Positions 22,801-34,541 of a stretch of 64,000 bases of DNA are shown here, piece by piece. The notes beneath the pieces were generated by a model, which ran no database searches, was not told where the DNA came from, and was given only the letters and a program-made list of their open reading frames with translations. How positions within the stretch are numbered: position 1 is the stretch's first letter; every line of letters begins with the position of its first letter. The translations under genes and the position numbers were made by a program. The DNA comes from Camillea tinctor (lineage: Eukaryota; Ascomycota; Sordariomycetes; Xylariales; Xylariaceae), in NCBI GenBank assembly GCA_022578605.1, contig MU394122.1, forward strand, positions 1 to 64,000. The letters run 5' to 3'.

Positions 22801-23791
22801 TATCGGCAACCTTGACATTTTCGATAATTCCTGGGACCGACGCTTGCATTACATCCTACTCAGGTTAGGGTTGTGAATCGACTAATAGGTAGTGAGAAAC
22901 ATACCTCAAGGGTATCCGCCACAGCGGCAAACATCTCTGGGTTGACCAAACCCCAGACAATGCCTAGCAGCGTATTCATCCACTCAACAGACTCGGGGAT
23001 CAAATTCACGACAGCAGTTTCACCGCGTTTCTGCTCGCTCGACCACTCGATATCACGGCCTCGTCGTACAAGATCTTTCATCCATAGGAATATCCCTGAG
23101 GAAATACACATGGCCAAAGGAATTAAACCAAGCAGACGCCCACCAAAGAACTTTCCAACAAATATTATCGCGAAGAACACCGCGACACACAATATTGTAG
23201 CGCGTTGTTCAACAACGGCAAACATGGGTTCGTAGCTAACCGATGGTGTAGGGTGAAACAGAATGTTCGTTTTCTCGCCATGGATGGGAACGTCTGAAGT
23301 AGCTCCGGTCGCAACGGGATCAGGAGGTGCTGTTATATCCTGTTGTTCTCGATACTCTTCTCCTGACTGTGTAGGTTCAGTCTTCGCCGTTGTTTCCTTC
23401 CCCAAGTTTGCGTTCGGCACGGAGAGCTAGCAGGGAGGAGCAGTTAGCAGATGTATAAGCCACAATGGAGGAAGAGTAGAGGCAGCTAAGGGCATACATG
23501 TGGATCTTGTGTAGCTTTTTTAGAATCGGTATTCTCATCGTCAATCTCAACCTGATTCCCGGTAACGGGATCGGTGACGACTCTGCCACGACCTTTTCTG
23601 TGGTGGCTCTCGTTGACATGTTCTTTGATAGCCTTATCCTTTTTATTGGCCTTCAGCTCAGCATCGATCTTAGCATCTCGCTCCCTCTTGTCCTTATCAA
23701 GAGCAGCAGCGAATTCTTTGATATTGGGGATCCGGTTCATGCCAGAATAATGGCCACCGCTTGGGATATGGTGGTCCTTTTCGGCGGACAT
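19862..23791 (-). CDS. Mug190-like SMP and C2 domain lipid-transfer protein
   Basis: Tricalbin/extended-synaptotagmin relative, expected at ER-plasma-membrane contacts, where the SMP domain carries lipids and C2 domains bind membranes. Six exons: 23498..23791, 22905..23426, 22516..22855, 21423..22465, 21184..21372 and 19862..21124, giving 1216 residues with all phases consistent. The N-terminus is charged. A membrane hairpin lies at about 175-214 (ATILCVAVFFAIIFV and LLGLIPLAMCISS). The SMP domain runs from about 230 (VEWMNTLLGIVWGLVNPEM) to about 520, including PIWVELIGLVGTVRIRLQ restored at the exon 3/4 join. A first C2 domain is near 535-660 (ILFIRIHKAVGL, GGGSDPYITVSF). A second is interrupted by an Arg/Glu-rich insert and continues across exon 5. 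The C-terminal third is an additional conserved region with an acidic Ser-rich tail. Architecture matches S. pombe mug190 and its Pezizomycotina homologues. Confidence 0.87.
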
Positions 23792-26395
23792 GATTGCTAG
23801 TTGACTTAGGATAGGAGATAGATAATTGGCAAGTCTGAGGAGCCTATATCATTGAGAGAAAATACAAGTCAAAAGAATATCTTGGGTCCTAATTACTATT
23901 CTTCTCCTCTTCTTCTCTTACTAGGCCGGTCAGCAAGAGCCAATCTAACCTAGCACGTTGGTATCAGATACGAAGCACTGAAGAAAGGTCAATGAAAATG
24001 GAGTTTGGGTAAGGATTATGGGAAGAATATTAAGGAAGAAGTGTGTATCTAGGGGGATTATAATATTGAAAGGGAGTAGTTTAGAGTTAGGTAGGTAGGT
24101 CTTTTTCCTTTTCCTTTTCTTTTTTCTACTTTTTTTTCTTTTCCTCTCTCAGCTCAGAGATGAATATTAATGTGTAAGTGCTAGTGTAAGTAGCAAGGAT
24201 GGGTAGATTGGTTACATGTAGTTGGGTAATAATCTAGTTAAGCTGACGGAGGACAAGAAAAGTAAAAACGTAAATTCTAGCATCATAAAGCCCTAATTCA
24301 TGACAGGTTTGCATCACTCGACAGCTCAAGTCGTAATACTCTTTGTACACGATACTTGGTACATACTGGCAGCAGGCAAGTAAAGCCTTTGACTTGGTAT
24401 CATTCAAGGATTAAAGCTATGTATGACGTCGGTGGGGCAGCTTGAAAGAGCTTACATTGTCCAGATTGTCCAAGCTCCATCCCATCTTAGGCAGGGATCG
24501 TCGATTCCACAAGTCCCCCCGGGTCTTGGCAAACCTTACAGCTGGAAACCTCCCTGGTACGGTCAAGTATTCAATCGACATCATTCAACATCAATATCAC
24601 GGCTTTGTACCCCACCGGGAGGTATTACTATTTTCTAGATAACATACCCAAATATCGTCATTACTGGGCACTAATTCAAATTTAGTATGTAGGTTTTGAA
24701 ACAAGCTGGCCTAAAATGCTTAAAGAGGTAGGATATGAATAGGCAAGTCTAAGCGGAGTTATACACACAATAGGCGAGATATACCTTCAATGTTTTTGCA
24801 CCTTGTGTAGGATGGTTCACAGTATCAATGTCGCCTCTGCATGCAGGAAGGTAGCAACCTGTTGCCAATGAATCGTAGCTATATCCCGTTTCTTGGAACA
24901 AAATAATTTTATCCAAGTTATTAATACCCATTCTGCATCAACCCTAGATCTCGTGCATAATTGGCTAATTGCAGGTTGAACTGTTTCAACTGTATATTTC
25001 AACTGTATACCTAGGTACACATGTAAAATCTACCTAACCTAGTAACAAATAAGGCAATCCGTTTGCGTCATGGCCTACCCCAGCGTCGATCCGACCATCA
25101 TGTGTGTGACCGGACGAATGTTTCCTGTTTTCTAGCCTGCATATAGTTTATAATACGTCCATCGTACTGGTAACGCCTATCGGACATTGTCACTCGATTT
25201 CACGATTTCACGATCTCGTCCGATCTACGTGGTTAAGTTTTCAGCCCAAACTTAACACTAAGTGCCCCACCAAACAACGAATGCACTACTGAGCACTCAA
25301 ACATGAAGATCAAGTACAATAATATCTAGATGCTATTGCAATACAGTTATCTAATTGTCCGTCTTATCCGTCGGTCGGTCTCGATAAGTCACTTTATACC
25401 AATTTCACGAGAGTCCTAGGTTAGATAATCAATGGTGCCCTGGATGGCAAGGGCAAAGGAATATATAACTGGGTCAAGATAAAACCGACCACCCTCAAGT
25501 CGAAACTGAACACTGAAACTTGCCGGAGATATATAATTTTTTTTAGACGAAACGAATCTCATGCATCCTTTGCGTCTTAGAACTCTGACCACAATGCTAT
25601 ATTGCTAATACAAGAGTTGATGAATATTCATAGCTGATCACTGGTTTCGATTTACGCAACTTCAACCCGATAGTTCTATTCCTCGGTTCTTTTTTATTTT
25701 ATTTTATTTTTTTATAAAGGGTGGAAGGGGGGCGGGATAGATCCCATTTTAGTGTATCTAATAGACAGTTTTTCTTGCAGTATCGTGGTTCCACTTCTTT
25801 ATAGTTCAGGATGGACTTCTCCGCGTTCATACATAGCTTTAAGACATGCTCATGCAATAACCTAGGTTAGCTACTTTGGGTAGTTTCATCTATATATTTC
25901 GTAGCGAGAAACGTGCCTCGACCCCTATGTCTCCTTTTCCTATCTCAAGAAACTAGTAGGTGTGTCTATGTTGGTAAAGCGCCAAGCATTATATTGTAGA
26001 AGCCTCAAGTCTAACTTGAGGGGGGTGAATACACATTGAGGTAGTTATAAAGGGGAAAGAATCGGGTTAGAAAGACAAGTATTTATTTCATTTCCGTCGT
26101 GTGCTCATTCCATACGTAAAGAACCCAGAATAGCTACCAGGCTAAATAACTCGTTGAAATGACACTAAAATAAAAATAAAACAAAACAAACCTCAAGTGG
26201 GATATAATACCAGAAACCGTAATGCTAACTAATAGCCACTCCGAATAATACACCATACCAGATAATCAAAACCTATCGATGCAATGAAATCCTCCCCCTT
26301 TTGCTTCGTGAGAATACATTTATGACAATCCCAATCCTGGAAATTTTATCCCGTGTTTTTTCTCCTTTTTTCTTTTCTTTTATCAGTAAATGGAG
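23792..26395. other. Gene-poor 2.6-kb intergenic region
   Basis: Starts with the promoter and leader of the Mug190-like gene, including pyrimidine-rich DNA (24100-24160). It carries three CCTAGG palindromes (about 25011, 25414, 25860). No coherent open frame or RNA gene found on either strand. Confidence 0.5.
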
Positions 26396-27754
26396 TCAAC
26401 ACCGCTCCTCCTGACTCGTCAAGTCCGGCGGGATTGGGGTATCCCTCCTCTTCTCCTCCTCCGTCTCTGCCCGGTCCACAGACCCGAGCCGACCGGCCTG
26501 CCGCTGCGGTATTATATCCGGCGCCGCGGCCACCGTCGGGGTCCTCTGGTCCAGGTCCATAGCAAAGTGTACGCTGGGCAACACACCGCCACCGTCCGCG
26601 CCTCCCATCTCGACGTCCATTTTCTCCGCTGCTCCTGCCTCCGGCGGTTCTGCGCTGCTGACCTGCACGGCGGTCGGGGGCTCCGGAGTAGCCACCCTCG
26701 GGGCACTAGTCGGCTTCGGTGTTGACACTTCGGTGGCGGCCCGTATCGCGGCCATCGCGCCGCTCTCCTCCTCGTCGTCCTCCTGGCCGATAGTCCACAC
26801 CCACTTTCTTTTCTTCTCCTTTCTCTTGCGCTTGCGCACGCCTTCCGGCCTGGGGGAGAGAATGGGTGTACCCGCACGGAGGCCCGCCATGCGGCGCCGC
26901 ATCTCCTCGAAGGGGCCTGGGGTCTGCCCACCGTCGCGCGTGGCCGTCTCCCCTTCCTCTGCTATGGTCGGGGGGTAAGCCGCCATGGCACGATCGAGGG
27001 CCATGTCCGGGTCCTCTTCTGCGATGGGTGACGGCGTGTAAGGGGATGCGTCCTCGGCGAGGAGCTCGATATGCGATTTGGTGTACTTCTCCGTCGTGAT
27101 GGTTTGCGTGAGTGGGGACTCGTAGCCTACCCTTCTTGCTGCTTTTTCTTGCAGACGGAGAGACTGCCGTCTTGGTGAAATGGGAGACTTGGAGCTAGAG
27201 GGGGGTAGAGGTGAGTTTCGCAGGATGCTATGGAGCGCCCTGTCGTGGCTATAGGGGGCCTTCATCAAAGTTGCATTGACCATCCGGCGGTAGTTTTGAG
27301 GTGATGATGGAACACCCTGTTTCCTGGTATCATTAGATGCAAATATGAACATCTTGTTTTCTGACCCAGCCGACATTGGCGGCGTTGCTGTCATGGTGCT
27401 TGGAAATATTATATCCACCTGTTGGGCTGGTGACCTAGGGTTGGCGGAAAGCGGGGTGTCGGGCAGCGTAGCAGTGTACGGCGTCTGAGCCCTTTTCTGA
27501 TGACTTTTCAGGGACTCGGGATCGGTCTGTAGTTTTAGAGGTTGGTGGAGATTGATTGCAGTTAAGGGTGTCGACTGCACAGGCGTCGACCTCTCGATGG
27601 CGGTCACGTAGACATTGGAGAGAGTATTGAAAGCCGTTGGCGATCTAGGGTTCACGTTCGCCAGTGAACTTTTCGACGACCTGGTGCTGGGCCCAGGGTT
27701 TGACTTGGTCTGAAGAGACAACCTGGGTCTCCGAGAAGGACCTGAACTAGCCAT
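26396..27754 (-). CDS. Low-complexity, probably nuclear protein of unknown function
   Basis: Intronless 452-residue protein. It is mostly disordered, rich in Ser, Pro, Thr and Arg, with many SP/TP sites suggesting phosphorylation by proline-directed kinases. More structured islands are SNVYVTAIERSTP (about 46-58), FIFASNDTRKQGVPSSPQNYRRMVNATLMKAP near 138-170, and DRALHSILRNSPLPP. A dense basic stretch (RKRKRKEKKRKW, near 310) directly followed by VWTIGQEDDEEE is an evident nuclear localisation signal and a striking basic-Trp-acidic switch. I recognise no catalytic domain. The continuous 1.36-kb frame, good start context and protein-like codon use make it a real gene, but its role is open. 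Confidence 0.75.
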   Translation of the reverse strand: MASSGPSRRPRLSLQTKSNPGPSTRSSKSSLANVNPRSPTAFNTLSNVYVTAIERSTPVQSTPLTAINLHQPLKLQTDPESLKSHQKRAQTPYTATLPDTPLSANPRSPAQQVDIIFPSTMTATPPMSAGSENKMFIFASNDTRKQGVPSSPQNYRRMVNATLMKAPYSHDRALHSILRNSPLPPSSSKSPISPRRQSLRLQEKAARRVGYESPLTQTITTEKYTKSHIELLAEDASPYTPSPIAEEDPDMALDRAMAAYPPTIAEEGETATRDGGQTPGPFEEMRRRMAGLRAGTPILSPRPEGVRKRKRKEKKRKWVWTIGQEDDEEESGAMAAIRAATEVSTPKPTSAPRVATPEPPTAVQVSSAEPPEAGAAEKMDVEMGGADGGGVLPSVHFAMDLDQRTPTVAAAPDIIPQRQAGRLGSVDRAETEEEKRRDTPIPPDLTSQEERC

Positions 27755-30048
27755 CTTTACGGCGATGTGATGGTTTGGTATGCTTTAGTTAACACTCGTA
27801 GGAATTATAGAACCAGGTTTTGCACAAAATAACGCTGGTGGCACCACTCGGCCCTTGTATCCACCGGACGAGAGCCTTTCCAACCTCCTGACCGGCCGGG
27901 CTGTATCAAAAGTAACAAAAATTGAGATGAAACTATGAGGGTTACTGAAAAGAGGGGGGCAGCGGCTATATAGAATCACTAAGCTTAATGAGCCAGACGG
28001 ACCCGGTAAGAAGGGAAAGGATGTTCAACACAGCATCGTGAAGCGCCTGAACGAAGGGGACTAATGCGGACTATAGTATTGGGCAACAACCTAGACGCGA
28101 TAAAAAAGGTGGGAAAATGGAGACTATGTAAGAGGAGGGCAGCTCCGGAGGATTGGGGTACAGTAATCACTCACACTAGAAAGATGGGAATGGCATGGAC
28201 GGCACACCAGACAATGGCCACTCAATGGGAGAGCAACGGCTCAGACAGCTGAGCGGGCTAGTCCTTGGTTGGCTATACAAAAGTGACGGGGGGCTTGAGA
28301 AGGGATGGGTGTTGGAGGCGCAAGCGCCGACGTATCCCTGACGGATGCAGGATCCTGGGAGGATACAGCCAATCGTCGACACGGCGACGTCGGCTAATCG
28401 TCCCTCACCGCGTGTGCGGCCAACAGGTGGATGCCCATACGGCGTCTATTTCCTCAGACCATGAACGACCCACGATGTTCTCCCCGCACTTGAGAGGCTA
28501 TAGGACTAGACAAATGTTTCAATCTAGTCGACTAGTTGGCGACACAATAATGGCGGTGACGATACCGAGAAATGGTGAAAATACCTCTACCCTAACCTAT
28601 CAGGAAAGGGGAAACCTACACCTCGAGGGCTGATAAGAAAAGAAGTAGGTGGTGATTCATTGGTAGCCAGCCATGTTCTACTACCACAAACAATTGGGGT
28701 TGAATCCGTCACTCTTCCCGCCAACAGGGATTGCGCCACGTTCTCTAAAGTCCGAACATCCATTCATAACTTGTTTTGCATATGACATTTCCCATCCATT
28801 ATCAGCCTTGGCTGCAGATGAGCTCTTTTTTTTTCCTTTTTTTTTTTTGCCCTCTCTTCCTTTACCTATATTACCACCCTCTATTATCTGTTGAGAAGAG
28901 ACATGTTGATTATATCTCACTACATGAGAATGACATGCCGAAGGTGCTCGTGATCATATGATTATCATGACAGGTTTTCTGAAGGTGAATGTGAATGGAA
29001 TGCTATTCTTACCTACCTCACACCTAAACGATGCCATTAGCTTGTCAGATTGCAACGGTATTGTTTGCCGCTTCTAGCACCCCTGAATAGTTTCGTCTTG
29101 TCCTTGGAGGCGGTTTTGGGCGTCGCAAGATTAGATATTTTGATACGTCATACCAAACAAGAAAAATAGTAGTTATTTCCATAATTAGACCAGTATTTCT
29201 TGGTCTAGAAAGGTGCCGCAGGGCTGGGACCGGAGTGGAAATGACCTAACCTTGTAGTACCGGGCATTCCTCAGCGTTGCTCAAATGTTGTTGAAAATAA
29301 AAAAAGGAACCGAGATGATGGTTTTACATTTGGCGGTGTAAGGAAGGGGGAAAGCGAAAGCGAAAGCGAGGAAGGGGAGGAGCTGAGGTGTTATATCTGT
29401 CGCAGTTTGTGGTTCCAGAGAATACCTATTGATGTAAGGTGTATAGTGTTTGACCTAGGTTAGTAGGTATGTAGTGTATAATTAGGTTAGTTGAACCCAA
29501 CATACCTCTTATACTAAAAATAAACCAATGATATAATCAGACTAACATAGTGCCTAGACAGTATCGATACAGTCCAACTCATAGCTTAAGTTGTATAAGG
29601 TTAGGTTATGTAAGTCATTAAGCTATACATATCTATTCATGGTATATCCGAAATCCGATAGTTTTGTTATTCCATCACCCAAATCCTTCCTACTCTATTG
29701 TTCAATCAACCCAACAACTTCAAGTTGCCAACGTTGCCAGGGGTATGAAGCGATTCTCGCTCAGGCAACGACTGTCCCCAATAAAATAACATTAAACTTA
29801 TTCCCTCAGGATTTTTTTTAGGATTCTGATTTTTAAGATTGCCGAGTCAGATTCTTACCCATCCTCTCCCATCTGGATCTGGGGTTTGGGAAACCCTTCC
29901 AATGAAGTCCTATTAATCACCTTTATCCTCTTCCATCTTACATACTCTTTTACTTCTACGGATCTTCCCCACTCCCCCCTCCTCCTCCTTCGGATTGGAC
30001 AACGACTGTGGTCGATCCTTCACCTGCTAATCACCACCATGGAACAAG
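27755..30048. other. 2.3-kb intergenic region
   Basis: Divergent interval between the disordered-protein gene and the polymerase gene. It contains a poly-T/CT tract near 28825-28850 and AT-rich DNA from 29400. The open frame at 28265..28633 is compositionally random. Nothing else supported. Confidence 0.5.
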
Positions 30049-32213
30049 ATGAAGACGACAACGCTTACGTCGGCCATACCCAGGGTGACCAAGCCCCCTA
30101 AGCGGAACGACGACCGTGTCATACTACACTTTGTACGTGAAGAAAACAATTGCCACTCACTCTGCTAGGTATCTTTTTTATTGCCCACCTATCCAGGTAA
30201 TATTGACTTTGTTGTGTTGTTGTCCATTTGTCCGGGCTGTTCTTCTCTCTCTTGGCACGTAGACTTCTTCCACCCAAACCTACATAATACCCCTGATATG
30301 TACCTATCCACCACAGCACATCGCTCTTTTTTCTTAGTAGTGCATATGTATATCCTAAGGTAATAAAAGATCTGACCGCATCGAGGGTCGCAACCCAATA
30401 GGACTATGACTGCTTCTACGCCAGCGTGTTCGAGAACGAGAATCCGGCACTCAAGTCGCTGCCGGTGGGCGTGAAGCAGAAGAGCATCTTGGCGACGTGC
30501 AACTACGTAGCGCGGGCGCGGGGCGTCAAGAAATTGATGCTCATCTCTGAGGCTCAGCGAGTGTGCCCAGACCTGGTGATCCTCAATGGCGAGGACCTGA
30601 CGCGGTTCCGCGATGTCTCCAAGCGCCTCTGGTCCACTCTCCGCGCACACTCTTGGAACCGCCGCGTCGAGCGCCTCGGGCTCGACGAGGTCTTCCTCGA
30701 CGTCACCGATGTGATCGCCTACAACGCCGAGATGCTCAACGTGCACGCTCTTGGGAGCTCGTTCTTCCACCTCGACCGGCGCGATCCGGAGAAGGGGTTC
30801 GCGTTCGATGGGGCGCAGTTCTTCGGCTGTGTGTACCCTGCCGGTTCCGCCGCGGTGCTTCCGGAGGATCCCCTGAGCGTGCGCCTGATGCTAGCGTCGC
30901 ACCTCGCGGGCTACCTGCGCCACAAGCTAGAGGACGATTTCGGGTACACGTCCAGCGGGGGCGTGTCGACGAGCAAGGTCCTCGCCAAGCTCGCCGGCAG
31001 CGTGAACAAGCCCAAGAACCAAACCACACTTCTCAGCCTGCAGGATTCCGACGTCGTCCAGGAATTTATGGACGCGCACCAGATCCGCCAGATCCCCGGC
31101 ATCGGCTCGCGCATCACCCAGCTAATCCAGGAACACGTCCTCTCCGCCCCAACAACGCCGCAGATCCAGCCCGGCGACGAAAGCCCCCTCACCGTCGCGC
31201 AAGTTCGGCAGCACCCGGGCATGTCCCCCGAGCTCCTCGAGCGGATCCTCTCGCGCCCGGGCTCGGAGCGCGGCAGCGGGGACAAGATCTGGGCCATACT
31301 ACACGGCGTAGACCGTTCCGAAGTGAAAGAAGCAAGCGACGTGCCCACGCAAATCAGCATCGAAGACACGTACATGGCACGGCCCCTCGGCACCGTCGCC
31401 GAGGTGTCCCGCGAGCTGCACACCCTGGCCGCCTCGCTGCTCCGGCGCATGCGCGTCGACCTCACGGACGCCGGGAAGCCGCCGCGCTGGCTCGCCTACC
31501 CCAAGACCCTGCGCCTCTCGACGTGCACGCGCCCGCGCCCCTCCTCCAAGCCCGGCACCGAGCACCACCCCTTTGGCCGGTCGTCGCGCAGCGCGGCTCT
31601 CCCGCGCTTCGCGCTCGCTCTGCCCGATTCCCCTATCAACGACGACATAGAGGCGATCGCCGCGCGGCTCGTCGCCGAGTCGCTGTTACCGCTATTTCGA
31701 CGCCTGCACCCGGAGACGCCGCGGCCGCCACAGGGGGGCCTGAATCTCGGGTTGATCAATATATGCGTCACGAACATGGTGATGGTAGCTTCTGCAGGGG
31801 ATGGAGAGAACGAAGAGGGAGGCGGAGGCGGAGGAGGCAACGGAAGGGATATCGGGCGCATGTTTCGCACGCAGGAGGATAAGCTGCGCGAGTTTACCGT
31901 CTACGACACTTCGGGGCCCTCTGCGGAAGATGGCCACAAGAACGACACCGTAGCTAAGGATGCTAGCGAGGACAGGAGAAGGAGTAGCGGGTATAATGAT
32001 GACACGAGTAAGCCAAGCCTCGGGGGTGGCGTCGGAGATGCGGATACGGTGATGACAACTACAGAACCGGCTGCGGTGCTGCTAGACGGGGAAGACGACA
32101 CTTGGGATGACGATGAGACAGACGAGGACTCGTTCCGGTGTCCTCTATGCGGGCACCCTATCCCGTATTTCGCCGCGTCGGCGCATGAGAGGTTTCACTC
32201 CATGGAGGACTGA
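30049..32213 (+). CDS. Y-family translesion DNA polymerase (Pol iota type)
   Basis: Error-prone polymerase for bypass of damaged template bases. Exon 1 is 30049..30132 and exon 2 is 30402..32213, giving 631 residues. Exon 1 ends KPPKRNDDRVILHF and exon 2 opens DYDCFYASVFENENP, together the Y-family motif I with Asp29 and the steric-gate aromatic region. Motif III is LGLDEVFLDVTD, with catalytic Asp123 and Glu124. Fingers residues ILATCNYVARARGVKKLM resemble Pol iota more than eta. The helix-hairpin-helix IRQIPGIGSRI and a little-finger domain follow. The acidic C-terminus ends with a C2H2 zinc finger (C608, C611, H623, H627) like the ubiquitin-binding UBZ of Pol eta, which would recruit it to ubiquitinated PCNA. 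The 269-base intron is long for this genome and holds internal AG|GT sites. The start ATG is the first in the frame that reaches motif I. An overlapping ATG at 30040 is in another frame. Confidence 0.88.
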
Positions 32214-33057
32214 CTGATGAAGTAAATTATTTATTTTTGTCCCATCTTATATCTCCTGAGTACGGCTTAACTCCAGCCGACAAACAAAACACCAAATACA
32301 TACAAATATATCCATAATTTATGGAGGTAAGACCCGTCCTAGAACCTAACCATCCCCTTTATTGTAGACAAGTAAATACATTAAATGCACCCTCACAAAG
32401 GGTGAGGGCAATGTTTTGAAGGGTAGAATATTGTCAGGTACATATATTGACATATTTTCTTTTCGAAACCAGTAAAGTAAGGTTATCTCCTTTTTTTTCG
32501 TTCTTTTGTCGCTTCGGCGTTCGATCAGGAACGCATATCATCTCATCCCGCTAGCCCCGCTTTCCAGTGCCCCCCTTTTATTGAATCGTGCCATCATATC
32601 TTTCAAATGTAAACTAAATAGTATAGAAATAGAAGAATAAACTCATATCAAAGTCGTGCTATGGGGTTTAGAAAGAAAAGAAACTCTCAACTCCCTAACC
32701 AAAGTTTTTTCCCTTGGAAAGAAAAAGGCAACCAGTAATCCCGAGGTATCGCTTAAACCAAAATGTGAAAGAAAAAAAAAGAGAAAAAAAAGATGCGCCT
32801 GATATCTTGAATAAGATCCGGGGGTAAAATGTTTTGACAGAAGCAGCCGCCCATCCGCTACCATCCCATTTCTGTTAAATTTTTGGATTTGTTTTGTTTC
32901 CCTCTCTTCTCTCCATGATTTTGTTTCACTGATGGTCAGTCCCGTAGTCCTGGTAACTCCGGCCAAATATGACAAAGGCCCGGTGGGGCATTCTGTAGTA
33001 ACTTCAGTATTCCCGTTTCATCGTTTCGTACATAGACATATAAAAGATATTGCATCC
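32214..33057. other. Convergent intergenic region, polymerase / bHLH
   Basis: 3' flanks of two convergent genes with several A- and T-rich runs. No gene supported. Confidence 0.55.
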
Positions 33058-34541
33058 TTAATCGCGAGAGAGCTGGCCACGACTTATTTCTTCATTCCCC
33101 TTTATCAATGCTTCTAGCCACTCTCCTGCTATTACCAGCATGGTGCTCTTGCTGTAACCTCCACCTTTGAGGTTAGGGACAATCTCGCATAGACCCTCGA
33201 AGCCCTCTTTGATAGCGCCCCGCCTCTTTTGCTCACTTTTTATGTGGTTTTCTCTTTTTTGAGCATCGGTCAGGTTTTCCCGTGGCAGCTTAGGTCCCGC
33301 ATTTAAACCGGATTTCCTCCGTTTTCCGGGAGTTTCTTGGACGGATGAAGACGCCTCAGGCGCCCCGTTCAGGTCAGGCTTTGACTTGCGCTTTCTAGCA
33401 GCGGCCTTTGGTTGTATGGTTGGCAAGTCACCGCCGCCAATTTCCACTTCTTCTTTGGCCTTGCTCTTACGACGCTTCTTAGCCGGAGCCTCGAGATCGA
33501 CCTCCTCCTTTATATAACCATTTACGTTGCTATCGCGTCGGTTGCTGAAGTCCTCCTCGTTTCCCGAGGGCGTTGGAGCTCGTGTAGTGGTGGCACTTCT
33601 ATTTATACCGATGGCCTTCATAACACTCATGCGTCTCCGTACAAGATTTTCGGTAGATTCATGTTCGGGTGGGACAAAACCGCCAGCTCCGGCAAATGTA
33701 GCGTCAGATCCCCACTGCAAGTCGGGTGCCTCGACATGTCGTTGGCTACCCAATCTTGGAGCTCCAAACACCATATCCGTGAACAGATGGTCAGGCTCAT
33801 TCGATTGAGCGTGTCGCATGTGGTCGTTTCGTTCTGGACTAATATTGGCTCGGTGGGTGGATCCCGTATGATCTATGGGTGTGTTGATACTTTGCGAAGT
33901 AAGCATAGACCCGTGATTCAAGCTGTTGGTACGAGATGGGTGGCCGTTCTGCAGCGTAGTCAGGACCGCAGCAACATCGGCGTGGACAGTACTGTTGTCA
34001 ATCGATATATTCGGACTCGTATGTTGTTGCTGCTGGTGCTGGTGCTGGTGCTGAGGTTGGTGCTGAGGCTGATGCGGTTGATGATGGTGCGGATGGTGGT
34101 GCTGCATGTGCGGTATCGTCGGCTGGGGCGGCGGGGGTACTATGGTCTGCCCAAAGTTGTACATGGTAGGAAAAGGAGCAGACGGCAGCAATCCGTTCGT
34201 CGAGGTGGCCAAGTTCTGCGGGGGTTGCGGTCCGAAGGAAGTGGTATGGCCTAGAAAGCTGGGCGGGAGCTGACTTATCCACTGCTCGCTAAAGTTGAGC
34301 CCTTCGCCATACGAGAACTGGTATTGGTTCGAGGTCATGTCTTCGAAGAAAGTATTCAACAGTCTCGAGTCATCGTTGGTGAGCAGAGGGTCTCCAGGGG
34401 GTGGTGTCGGAGCCCTGAGGAATAGAAAATCTTGATCGGGGAAATTGTCTATACATGTCAGCATAGTAGTCTCGAACAAGGAATAGCTAGACACGTACAG
34501 CCAAAAGGCGCGTTGCCGTCAGGCGGCTGTGACGAACCCAT
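33058..34541 (-). CDS. bHLH transcription factor with His/Gln-rich activation region
   Basis: Nuclear DNA-binding regulator. Exon 1 is 34499..34541 (MGSSQPPDGNAPFG) and exon 2 is 33058..34448, joined over a very short 49-base intron (donor GTACGT, acceptor TAG) to read FGYNFPDQDFLFL, giving 477 residues. A variant starting inside the intron is possible but lacks the tidy N-terminus. The middle has a His/Gln/Pro-rich stretch (about 130-160), then disordered Ser/Asn sequence and clusters of Lys/Arg (AKKRRKSK, ARKRKSK, GKRRKS). The basic helix-loop-helix is at about 407-467. H416, E420 and R424 form the H-x3-E-x3-R E-box-reading triad, followed by helix 2 SKSTMLVIAGEWLEALI. The sequence resembles fungal Mlx/Ino4-like bHLH factors. 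The target genes are unknown. Upstream lies an unusually long gene-free stretch. Confidence 0.87.

Noticed and set aside
28265..28633. 122-codon open frame
   Set aside because: Arg/Gly/Ser-rich composition like translated non-coding DNA and no recognisable pattern. The first codon is not a normal ATG start.
30563..31882. 439-codon frame overlapping the polymerase gene
   Set aside because: A GC-rich shadow frame of the polymerase exon, full of Arg/Pro/Ala with no motifs.
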